From assembly GCA_038025085.1 (NCBI GenBank), contig CM076148.1, positions 16,384,501 to 16,448,500 on the forward strand: DNA of 64,000 bases, read 5' to 3'. The notes beneath the pieces were generated by a model that saw nothing but the letters and a program-made list of their open reading frames with translations, was not told where the DNA came from and made no database searches. The translations under genes were made by a program, and so were the position numbers. Of this stretch, positions 55,766 through 64,000 are shown piece after piece (the first letter of the stretch is position 1; each line of letters begins with the position of its first letter). Origin of the DNA: Tetragonia tetragonoides (Eukaryota; Streptophyta; Magnoliopsida; Caryophyllales; Aizoaceae).

Positions 55766-55986
55766 ATCAATCTATTGCACAATATTTGTTTTAACCTTGT
55801 TCTTACAGCCATTTCTCACTTTTCGTGTGTATCTTTTATTCGAAAATCAACGGTTTCTACTTAAAACACAACACGTCTCCCGAAATCTTTTATACTAGTG
55901 TATTCTGATTCTAAACAGCGTTTTAAATAAGGCTACATAAAAATTAAAAAAATAAAAAAAATTCTAAAAAATGAAGATTTAAAAGA

Positions 55987-56104
55987 GGGTGCAACACGAG
56001 GACTTCCCAGGAGGTCACCCATCCTAGTACTACTCTCGCCCAAGCACGCTTAACTGCGGAGTTTTGATGGGATACGGTGCATTAGTGCTGGTATGATCGC
56101 ACCC
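55987..56104 (-). rRNA. 5S rRNA gene, copy 166
   Basis: 118 nt. G41A and G31U (BamHI site lost). Confidence 0.95.
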
Positions 56105-56326
56105 ATCAATCTATTGCACAATATTTGTTTTAACCTTGTTCTTATAGCCATTTCTCACTTTTCGTGTGTCTCTTTTATTCGAAAATCAACGGTTTCTACT
56201 TAAAACACAACACGTCTCCCGAAATCTTTTATACTAGTGTATTCTGATTCTAAACAGCGTTTTAAATAAGGCTACATAAAAATTAAAAAAATAAAAAAAA
56301 ATTCTAAAAAATGAAGATTTAAAAGA

Positions 56327-56444
56327 GGGTGCAACACGAGGACTTCCCAGGAGGTCACCCATCCTAGTACTACTCTCGCCCAAGCACGCTTAACTGCGGA
56401 GTTCTGATGGGATCCGGTGCATTAGTGCTGGTATGATCGCACCC
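56327..56444 (-). rRNA. 5S rRNA gene, copy 167
   Basis: 118 nt, identical to consensus; flank TTAATTG. Confidence 0.97.
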
Positions 56445-56654
56445 ATCAATTAATTGCACAATATTTGTTTTAACCTTGTTCTTACAGCCATTTCTCACTT
56501 TTCGTGTGTCTCTTTTATTCGAAAATCAACGGTTTCTACTTAAAACACAACACGTCTCCCGAAATCTTTTATACTAGTGTTTTCTGATTCTAAACAACGT
56601 TTTAAATAAGGGTACATAAAAATAAAAATTTAAAAAAAATGAAGATTTAAAAAG

Positions 56655-56772
56655 GGATGCAACACGAGGACTTACCAGAAGGTCACCCATCCTAGTACTA
56701 CTCTCGCCCAAGCACGCTTAACTGCGGAGTTCTGATGGGATCAGGTGCATTAGTGCTGATATGATCGCACCC
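56655..56772 (-). rRNA. 5S rRNA gene, copy 168
   Basis: 118 nt. C116U type with a shortened A tract, G99U, C94U, G30U, C14U. Confidence 0.94.
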
Positions 56773-56994
56773 ATCAATCTATTGCACAATATTTGTTTTA
56801 ACCTTGTTCTTACAGCCATTTCTCACTTTTCGTGTGTCTCTTTTATTCGAAAATCAACGGTTTCTACTTAAAACACAACACGTCTCCCGAAATCTTTTAT
56901 ACTAGTGTATTCTGATTCTAAACAGCGTTTTAAATAAGGCTACATAAAAATTAAAAAAATAAAAAAAAATTCTAAAAAATGAAGATTTAAAAGA

Positions 56995-57112
56995 GGGTGC
57001 AACACGAGGACTTCCCAGGAGGTCACCCATCCTAGTACTACTCTCGCCCAAGCACGCTTAACTGCGGAGTTCTGATGGGATCCGGTGCATTTGTGCTGTT
57101 ATGATCGGACCC
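56995..57112 (-). rRNA. 5S rRNA gene, copy 169
   Basis: 118 nt. U21A, C14A, G5C (closing helix mismatch). Confidence 0.94.
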
Positions 57113-57332
57113 ATCAATCTATTGCACAATATTTGTTTTAACCTTGTTCTTACAGCCATTTCTCACTTTTCGTGTGTCTCTTTTATTCGAATATCAACGG
57201 TTTCTACTTAAAACACAACACGTCTCCCGAAATCTTTTATACTAGTGTTTTCTGATTCTAAACAACGTTTTAAATAAGGGTACATAAAAATTAAAAAAAT
57301 AAAAAAATTCTAAAAAATGAAGATTTAAAAGA

Positions 57333-57450
57333 GGGTGCAACACGAGGACTTCCCAGGAGGTCACCCATCCTAGTACTACTCTCGCCCAAGCACGCTTAAC
57401 TGCGGAGTTCTGATGGGATCCGGTGCATTAGTGCTGGTATGATCGCACCC
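57333..57450 (-). rRNA. 5S rRNA gene, copy 170
   Basis: 118 nt, identical to consensus; flank TTCAATCTGTTG. Confidence 0.97.
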
Positions 57451-57671
57451 TTCAATCTGTTGCACAATATTTGTTTTAACCTTGTTCTTACAGCCATTTG
57501 TCACTTTTCGTGTGTCTCTTTTATTCGAAAATCAACGGTTTCTACTTAAAACACAACACGTCTCCCGAAATCTTTTATACTAGTGTTTTCTGATTCTAAA
57601 CAACGTTTTAAATAAGGGTACATAAAAATTAAAAAAATAAAAAAAATTCTAAAAAATGAAGATTTAAAAGA

Positions 57672-57789
57672 GGGTGCAACACGAGGACTTCCCAGGAGGT
57701 CACCCATCCTAGTACTACTCTCGCCCAAGCACGCTTAACTGCGGAGTTCTGATGGGATTCGGTACATTAGTGCTGGTATGATCGCACCC
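57672..57789 (-). rRNA. 5S rRNA gene, copy 171
   Basis: 118 nt. G31A and C26U. Confidence 0.95.
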
Positions 57790-58010
57790 ATCAATCTATT
57801 GCACAATATTTGTTTTAACCTTGTTCTTACAGCCATTTCTCACTTTTCGTGTGTCTCTTTTATTCGAAAATCAACGGTTTCTACTTAAAACACAACACGT
57901 CTCCCGAAATCTTTTATACTAGTGTTTTCTGATTCTAAACAGCGTTTTAAATAAGGGTACATAAAAATTAAAAAAAGAAAAAAAATTCTAAAAAATGAAG
58001 ATTTAAAAGA

Positions 58011-58128
58011 GGGTGCAACACGAGGACTTCCAAGGAGGTCACCCATCCTAGTACTACTCTCGCCCAAGCACGCTTAACTGCGGAGTTCTGATGGGATCCG
58101 GTGCATTAGTGCTGGTATGATCGCACCC
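58011..58128 (-). rRNA. 5S rRNA gene, copy 172
   Basis: 118 nt. Only G97U. Confidence 0.96.
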
Positions 58129-58353
58129 ATCAATCTATTGCACAATATTTGTTTTAACCTTGTTCTTACAGCCATTTCTCACTTTTCGTGTGTCTCTTTT
58201 ATTCGAAAATCAACGGTTTGTACTTAAAACACAACACGTCTCCCGAAATCTTTTATACTAGTGTTTTCTGATTCTAAACAACGTTTTAAATAAGGGTACA
58301 TAAAAATAAAAATTTAATAAAATAAAAATTTAAAAAAATGAAGATTTAAAAAG

Positions 58354-58471
58354 GGATGCAACACGAGGACTTCCCAGAAGGTCACCCATCCTAGTACTAC
58401 TCTCGCCCAAGCACGCTTCACTGCAGAGTTCTGATGGGATCCGGTGCATTAGTGCTGGTATGATCGCACCC
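58354..58471 (-). rRNA. 5S rRNA gene, copy 173
   Basis: 118 nt. C116U type, C94U, U53G, C47U. Confidence 0.94.
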
Positions 58472-58692
58472 ATCAATCTATTGCACAATATTTGTTTTAA
58501 CCTTGTTCTTATAGTCATTTCTCACTTTTCGTGTGTCTCTTTTATTCGAAAATCAACGGTTTCTACTTAAAACACAACACGTCTCCCGAAATCTTTTACA
58601 CTAGTGTTTTCTGATTCTAAACAGCGTTTTAAATAAGGCTACATAAAAATTAAAAAAACAAAAAAAATTCTAAAAAATGAAGAGTTAAAAGA

Positions 58693-58810
58693 GGGTGCAA
58701 CACGAGGACTTCCCAGGAGGTCACCCATCCTAGTACTACTCTCGCCCAAGCACGCTTAACTGCGGAGTTCTGATGGGATCCGGTGCATTAGTGCTGGTAT
58801 GATCGCACCC
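58693..58810 (-). rRNA. 5S rRNA gene, copy 174
   Basis: 118 nt, identical to consensus. Confidence 0.97.
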
Positions 58811-59031
58811 ATCAATCTATTGCACAATATTTGTTTTAACCTTCTTCTTACAGCCATTTCTCACTTTTCGTGTGTCTCTTTTATTCGAAAATCAACGGTT
58901 TCTACTTAAAACACAACACGTCTCCCGAAATCTTTTATACTAGTGTATTCTGATTCTAAACATCGTTTTAAATAAGGCTACATAAAAATTAAAAAAATAA
59001 AAAAAATTCTAAAAAATGAAGATTTAAAAGA

Positions 59032-59149
59032 GGGTGCAACACGAGGACTTCCCAGGAGGTCACCCATCCTAGTACTACTCTCGCCCAAGCACGCTCAACT
59101 GCGGAGTTCTGATGGGATCCGGTGCATTAGTGCTGGTATGATCGCACCC
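59032..59149 (-). rRNA. 5S rRNA gene, copy 175
   Basis: 118 nt. Only A54G in the A box. Confidence 0.96.
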
Positions 59150-59373
59150 ATCAATCTATTGCACGATATTTGTTTTAACCTTGTTCTTACAGCATTTCTC
59201 ACTTTTCGTGTGTCTCTTTTATTCGAAAATCAACAGTTTCTACTTAAAACACAACACGTCTCCCGAAATCTTTTATACTAGTGTTTTCTGATTCTAAACA
59301 ACGTTTTAAATAAGGGTACATAAAAATAAAAATTTAAAAAAATAAAAATTTAAAAAAATGAAGATTTAAAAAG

Positions 59374-59491
59374 GGATGCAACACGAGGACTTCCCAGGAG
59401 GTCACCCATCCTAGTACTACTCTCGCCCAAGCACGCTTAGCTGCGGAGTTCTGATGGGATCCAGTGCATTAGTGCTGGTATGATCGCACCC
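59374..59491 (-). rRNA. 5S rRNA gene, copy 176
   Basis: 118 nt. C116U type, U52C, C29U. Confidence 0.95.
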
Positions 59492-59712
59492 ATCAATCTA
59501 TTGCACAATATTTGTTTTAACCTTGTTCTTACAGCCATTTCTCACTTTTCGTGTGTCTCTTTTATTCGAAAATCAACGGTTTTTACATAAAACACAACAC
59601 GTCTCCCGAAATCTTTTATACTAGTGTATTCTGATTCTAAACAGCGTTTTAAATAAGGCTACATAAAAATTTAAAAAATAAAAAAAATTCTAAAAAATGA
59701 AGATTTAAAAGA

Positions 59713-59830
59713 GGGTGCAACACGAGGACTTCCAGAGAGGTCACCCATCCTAGTACTACTCTCGCCCAAGCACGCTTAACTGCGGAGTTCTGATGGGATC
59801 CGGTGCATTAGTGCTGGTATGATCGCACCC
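59713..59830 (-). rRNA. 5S rRNA gene, copy 177
   Basis: 118 nt. Three adjacent changes at the C-box edge: G97U, U96C, C95U. They also fit a one-base deletion with a one-base insertion nearby. Confidence 0.94.
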
Positions 59831-60051
59831 ATCAATCTATTGCACAATATTTGTTTTAACCTTGTTCTTACAGCCATTTTTCACTTTTCGTGTGTCTCTT
59901 TTATTCGAAAATCAACGGTTTCTACTTAAAACACAACACGTCTCCCGAAATCTTTTATACTAGTGTTTTCTGATTCTAAACAACGTTTTAAATAAGGCTA
60001 CATAAAAATTAAAAAAACGAAAAAAATTCTAAAAAATGAAGATTTAAAAGA

Positions 60052-60169
60052 GGGTGCAACACGAGGACTTCCAAGGAGGTCACCCATCCTAGTACTACTC
60101 TCGCCCAAGCACGCTTAACTGCGGAGTTCTGATGGGATCCGGTGCATTAGTGCTGGTATGATCGCACCC
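60052..60169 (-). rRNA. 5S rRNA gene, copy 178
   Basis: 118 nt. Only G97U. Confidence 0.96.
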
Positions 60170-60390
60170 ATCAATCTATTGCACAATATTTGTTTTAACC
60201 TTGTTCTTACAGCCAAATCTCACTTTACGTGTGTCTCTTTTATTCGAAAATCAACGGTTTCTACTTAAAACACAACACGTCTCCCGAAATCTTTTATACT
60301 AGTGTATTCTGATTCTAAACAGCGTTTTAAATAAGGCTACATAAAAATTAAAAAAACAAAAAAAATTCTAAAAAATGAAGATTTAAAAGA

Positions 60391-60508
60391 GGGTGCAACA
60401 CGAGGACTTCCCAGGAGGTCACCCATCCTAGTACTACTCTCGCCCAAGCACGCTTAACTGCGGAGTTCTGATGGGATCCGGTGCATTAGTGCTGGTATGA
60501 TCGAACCC
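60391..60508 (-). rRNA. 5S rRNA gene, copy 179
   Basis: 118 nt. Only G5U, in the closing helix. Confidence 0.95.
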
Positions 60509-60729
60509 ATCAATCTATTGCACAATATTTGTTTTAACCTTGTTCTTACAGCCGTTTCTCACTTTTCGTGTGGCTATTTCATTCGAAAATCAACGGTTTC
60601 TACTTAAAACACAACACGTCTCCCGAAATCTTTTATACTAGTGTATTCTGATTCTAAACAGCGTTTTAAATAAGGCTACATAAAAATTAAAAAAATAAAA
60701 AAAATTCTAAAAAATGAAGATTTAAAAGA

Positions 60730-60847
60730 GGGTGCAACACGAGTACTTCCTAGAAGGTCACCCATCCTAGTACTACTCTCACCCAAGCACGCTTAACTGC
60801 GAAGTTCTGATGGGATCCGGTGCATTAGTGCTGCTATGATCGCACCC
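60730..60847 (-). rRNA. 5S rRNA gene, copy 180
   Basis: 118 nt. C104A, G97A, C94U, C67U, C46U, C14G. Confidence 0.93.
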
Positions 60848-61059
60848 ATAAATCTATTGCACAATATTTGTTTTAACCTTGTTCTTACAGCCATTTCTCA
60901 CTTTTCGTGTGTCTCTTTTATTCGAAAATCAACGGCTTCTACTTAAAACACAACACGTCTCCCGAAATCTTTTATAGTAGTGTATTCTGATTCTAAACAG
61001 CGTTTTAAATAAGGCTACATAAAAATAAAAAAAATTCTAAAAAATGAAGATTTAAAAGA

Positions 61060-61177
61060 GGGTGCAACACGAGGACTTCCCAGGAGGTCACCCATCCTAG
61101 TACTACTCTCGCCCAAGCACGCTTAACTGCGGAGTTCTGATGGGATCCGGTGCATTAGTGCTGGTATGATCGCACCC
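61060..61177 (-). rRNA. 5S rRNA gene, copy 181
   Basis: 118 nt, identical to consensus; its downstream A tract is shortened. Confidence 0.97.
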
Positions 61178-61399
61178 ATCAATCTATTGCACAATATTTG
61201 TTTTAACCTTTTTCTTACAGCCATTTCTCACTTTTCGTGTGTCTCTTTTATTCGAAAATCAACGGTTTCTACTTAAAACACAACACGTCTCCCGAAATCT
61301 TTTATACTAGTGTATTCTGATTCTAAACAGCGTTTTAAATAAGGCTACATAAAAATTAAAAAAATAAAAAAAAATTCTAAAAAATGAAGATTTAAAAGA

Positions 61400-61517
61400 G
61401 GGTGCAACACGAGGACTTCCCAAGAGGTCACCCATCCTAGTACTACTCTCGCCCAAGCGCGCTTAACTGCGGAGTTCTGATGGGATCCGGTGCATTAGTG
61501 CTGGTATGATCGCACCC
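61400..61517 (-). rRNA. 5S rRNA gene, copy 182
   Basis: 118 nt. C95U and U59C. Confidence 0.95.
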
Positions 61518-61738
61518 ATCAATCTATTGCACAATATTTGTTTTAACCTTGTTCTTACAGCCATTTTTCACTTTTCGTGTGTCTCTTTTATTCGAAACTC
61601 AACGGTTTCTACTTAAAACACAACACGTCTCCCGAAATCTTTTATACTAGTGTTTTCTGATTCTAAACAACGTTTTAAATAAGCGTACATAAAAATTAAA
61701 AAAATAAAAAAAATTCTAAAAAATGAAGATTTAAAAAA

Positions 61739-61856
61739 GTGTGCAACACGAGGACTTCCCAGGAGGTCACCCATCCTAGTACTACTCTCGCCCAAGCACG
61801 CTTAACTGCGGAGTTTTGATGGGATCCGGTGCATTAGTGCTGGTATGATCGCACCC
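61739..61856 (-). rRNA. 5S rRNA gene, copy 183
   Basis: 118 nt. C117A (breaks pairing with G2) and G41A; partner of copy 186. Confidence 0.94.
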
Positions 61857-62076
61857 ATCAATCTATTGCACAATATTTGTTTTAACCTTGTTCTTACAGC
61901 CATTTCTCACTTTTCGTGTGTCTCTTTTATTCGAAAATCAACGGTTTCTACTTAAAACACAACACGTCTGCCGAAATCTTTTATACTAGTGTATTCTGAT
62001 TCTAAACAGCGTTTTAAATAAGGCTACATAAAAATTGAAAAAATAAAAAAATTCTAAAAACTGAAGATTTAAAAGA

Positions 62077-62195
62077 GGGTGCAACCACAAGGACTTCCCA
62101 GGAGGTCACCCATCCTAGTACTACTCTCGCCCAAGCACACTTAACTGCGGAGTTTTGATGGGATCCGGTGCATTAGTGCTGGTATGATCGCACCC
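62077..62195 (-). rRNA. 5S rRNA gene, copy 184 (1-bp insertion)
   Basis: 119 nt. One extra G near RNA positions 109-111 with an adjacent change (given strand CAACCACAAGG), plus C57U and G41A. Partner of copy 187. Confidence 0.9.
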
Positions 62196-62420
62196 ATCAA
62201 TCTATTGCACAATATTTGTTTTAACCTTGTTCTTACAGCCATTTCTCACTTTTCGTGTGTCTCTTTTATTCGAAAATCAACGGTTTCTACTTAAAACAAA
62301 ACACGTCTCCCGAAATCTTTTATACTAGTGTTTTCTGATTCTAAACAACGTTTTAAATAAGGGTACATAAAAATAAAAATTTAATAAAATAAAAATTTAA
62401 AAAAATGAAGATTTAAAAAG

Positions 62421-62537
62421 GGATGCAACACGAGGACTTCCAGAAGGTCACCCATCCTAGTACTACTCTCGCCCAAGCACGCTTAACTGCGGAGTTCTGA
62501 TGGGATCCGGTGCATTAGTGCTGGTATGATCGCACCC
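62421..62537 (-). rRNA. 5S rRNA gene, copy 185 (1-bp deletion)
   Basis: 117 nt. C116U type; one G of positions 97-99 is missing, plus C94U. Partner of copy 188. Confidence 0.9.
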
Positions 62538-62758
62538 ATCAATCTATTGCACAATATTTGTTTTAACCTTGTTCTTACAGCCATTTCTCACTTTTCGTGT
62601 GTCTCTTTTATTCGAAACTCAACGGTTTCTACTTAAAACACAACACGTCTCCCGAAATCTTTTATACTAGTGTTTTCTGATTCTAAACAACGTTTTAAAT
62701 AAGCGTACATAAAAATTAAAAAAATAAAAAAAATTCTAAAAAATGAAGATTTAAAAGA

Positions 62759-62876
62759 GTGTGCAACACGAGGACTTCCCAGGAGGTCACCCATCCTAGT
62801 ACTACTCTCGCCCAAGCACGCTTAACTGCGGAGTTTTGATGGGATCCGGTGCATTAGTGCTGGTATGATCGCACCC
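62759..62876 (-). rRNA. 5S rRNA gene, copy 186
   Basis: 118 nt. C117A and G41A. Confidence 0.94.
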
Positions 62877-63096
62877 ATCAATCTATTGCACAATATTTGT
62901 TTTAACCTTGTTCTTACAGCCATTTCTCACTTTTCGTGTGTCTCTTTTATTCGAAAATCAACGGTTTCTACTTAAAACACAACACGTCTGCCGAAATCTT
63001 TTATACTAGTGTATTCTGATTCTAAACAGCGTTTTAAATAAGGCTACATAAAAATTGAAAAAATAAAAAAATTCTAAAAACTGAAGATTTAAAAGA

Positions 63097-63215
63097 GGGT
63101 GCAACCACAAGGACTTCCCAGGAGGTCACCCATCCTAGTACTACTCTCGCCCAAGCACACTTAACTGCGGAGTTTTGATGGGATCCGGTGCATTAGTGCT
63201 GGTATGATCGCACCC
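63097..63215 (-). rRNA. 5S rRNA gene, copy 187 (1-bp insertion)
   Basis: 119 nt. Same insertion, C57U and G41A as copy 184. Confidence 0.9.
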
Positions 63216-63440
63216 ATCAATCTATTGCACAATATTTGTTTTAACCTTGTTCTTACAGCCATTTCTCACTTTTCGTGTGTCTCTTTTATTCGAAAATCAA
63301 CGGTTTCTACTTAAAACAAAACACGTCTCCCGAAATCTTTTATACTAGTGTTTTCTGATTCTAAACAACGTTTTAAATAAGGGTACATAAAAATAAAAAT
63401 TTAATAAAATAAAAATTTAAAAAAATGAAGATTTAAAAAG

Positions 63441-63557
63441 GGATGCAACACGAGGACTTCCAGAAGGTCACCCATCCTAGTACTACTCTCGCCCAAGCAC
63501 GCTTAACTGCGGAGTTCTGATGGGATCCGGTGCATTAGTGCTGGTATGATCGCACCC
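63441..63557 (-). rRNA. 5S rRNA gene, copy 188 (1-bp deletion)
   Basis: 117 nt. Same deletion, C116U and C94U as copy 185. Confidence 0.9.
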
Positions 63558-63778
63558 ATCAATCTATTGCACAATATTTGTTTTAACCTTGTTCTTACAG
63601 CCATTTCTCACTTTTCGTGTGTCTCTTTTATTCGAAAATCAACGGTTTCTACTTAAAACACAACACGTCTCCCGAAATCTTTTATACTAGTGTTTTCTGA
63701 TTCTAAACAGAGTTTTAAATAAGGCTACATAAAAATTAAAAAAATAAAAAAAATTCTAAAAAATGAAGATTTAAAAGA

Positions 63779-63896
63779 GGGTGCAACACGAGGACTTCCC
63801 AGGAGGTCACCCATCCTAGTACTACTCTCGCCCAAGCAAGCTTAACTGCGATGTTCTGATGGGATCCGGTTCATTAGTGCTGCTATGATCGCACCC
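63779..63896 (-). rRNA. 5S rRNA gene, copy 189
   Basis: 118 nt. G58U, C46U, U45A, C26A, C14G. The last complete gene, with a flank of the older left-region type. Confidence 0.93.
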
Positions 63897-64000
63897 ATCA
63901 AACTATTGCACAATATTTGTTTTAACCTTGTTCTTACAGCCATTTCTCACTTTTCGTTTGTCTCTTTTATTCGAAAATCAACGGTTTCTACTTAAAACAC
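63897..64000. repeat. Partial 5S spacer at right edge
   Basis: 5' flank and first part of the spacer upstream of the last gene. It has the older AAACTATTG flank and the TTTGTCTC spacer variant, and the window ends inside the spacer, so the array continues to the right. Confidence 0.9.

Larger units (their letters stand above)
61570..63609. repeat. Tandem 3-unit duplication (2 x 1020 bp)
   Basis: Copies 183-185 and 186-188 match at exactly 1020 bp. The unit carries three altered genes: C117A+G41A, a one-base insertion near the RNA 3' end, and a one-base deletion near position 97. Left breakpoint is in the spacer near 61570-61600. Confidence 0.85.
1..64000 (-). repeat. Plant-type 5S rDNA tandem array (189 gene copies)
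   Basis: Head-to-tail array of an approximately 340-bp unit, all genes on the minus strand. Each unit has a 118-bp 5S rRNA gene and a spacer of about 222 bp. The gene gives the small RNA of the large ribosomal subunit, made by RNA polymerase III with TFIIIA and TFIIIC. Seen directly: GGGTGCGATC at the RNA 5' end, closing-helix complement GCACCC at the 3' end, BamHI site GGATCC, A box, IE and C box in the expected positions. The array runs off both ends of the window. No other gene class interrupts it, and no gap between genes exceeds 300 bp. The gene sequence points to a flowering plant; the spacer is not one I can assign to a species. Confidence 0.97.

Noticed and set aside
1..64000. CRISPR-like regular repeat and spacer pattern
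   Set aside because: The conserved 118-bp part is a 5S rRNA gene and the 222-bp spacers are themselves near identical. Real CRISPR repeats are 20-50 bp with unique spacers.
1..64000. Satellite DNA or a 5S-derived SINE family
   Set aside because: Gene, internal promoter, terminator and 5' flank are all conserved in register, and units are tandem. There are no target-site duplications or dispersed copies.
1..64000. Hidden tRNA, snoRNA or other RNA genes in the spacers
   Set aside because: I saw no tRNA-like B box (GGTTCGAA type) or paired stems. The TTCGAAAATCAACGG segment resembles part of a B box but lacks the rest and has no fitting A box around it.

Overview
The whole 64 kb window is one uninterrupted 5S ribosomal DNA array of nuclear, plant type. 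I count 189 copies of the 5S rRNA gene, all on the minus strand, head to tail, at a spacing of about 340 bp (about 118 bp of gene and about 222 bp of spacer). There is no protein-coding gene, no tRNA, no 18S/25S gene and no recognisable mobile element. The gene body matches the angiosperm 5S rRNA, with its conserved BamHI site near RNA position 30 and the A box, intermediate element and C box of an RNA polymerase III type 1 promoter. The array contains only 5S genes, the arrangement of most flowering plants, where 5S and 35S loci are separate. I cannot name the species from the spacer.

Every unit reads the same way on the minus strand: an AT-rich 5' flank with a GC dinucleotide at -13/-12, the gene with its internal control region, a short T-run terminator, then a long T-rich tract (A-rich on the given strand) and the rest of the spacer, which carries the next gene's 5' flank. 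Variants are given in RNA numbering, 1 at the RNA 5' end and 118 at the last base of the closing helix. The consensus equals copy 137 at 46184-46301. Twelve copies match it exactly: 66, 72, 100, 137, 150, 157, 161, 162, 167, 170, 174 and 181.

Layout: positions 1 to about 20.4 kb hold copies 1-60, a diverse mixture of several gene and spacer families, with many A-box changes and altered 5' flanks. From about 20.4 kb to the end, copies 61-189 are more uniform. They alternate between a main type and a second type with C116U, which usually comes with a distinct A-tract spacer. This half is built from higher-order repeats: a 16-unit block followed by its 15-unit copy (about 22.3-32.8 kb), a 13-unit tandem duplication (about 42.4-51.1 kb), and several 3- and 4-unit duplications.

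The main points of interest are the nested higher-order duplications, the co-amplification of visibly damaged genes, copies that have lost the first T4 terminator, a gene with a 33-bp duplication of its own 5' end at the transcription start, and a gene made by recombination inside the coding region. I found no sign of an undescribed protein or defence system. Open reading frames in the window are translations of the rRNA gene and spacer.
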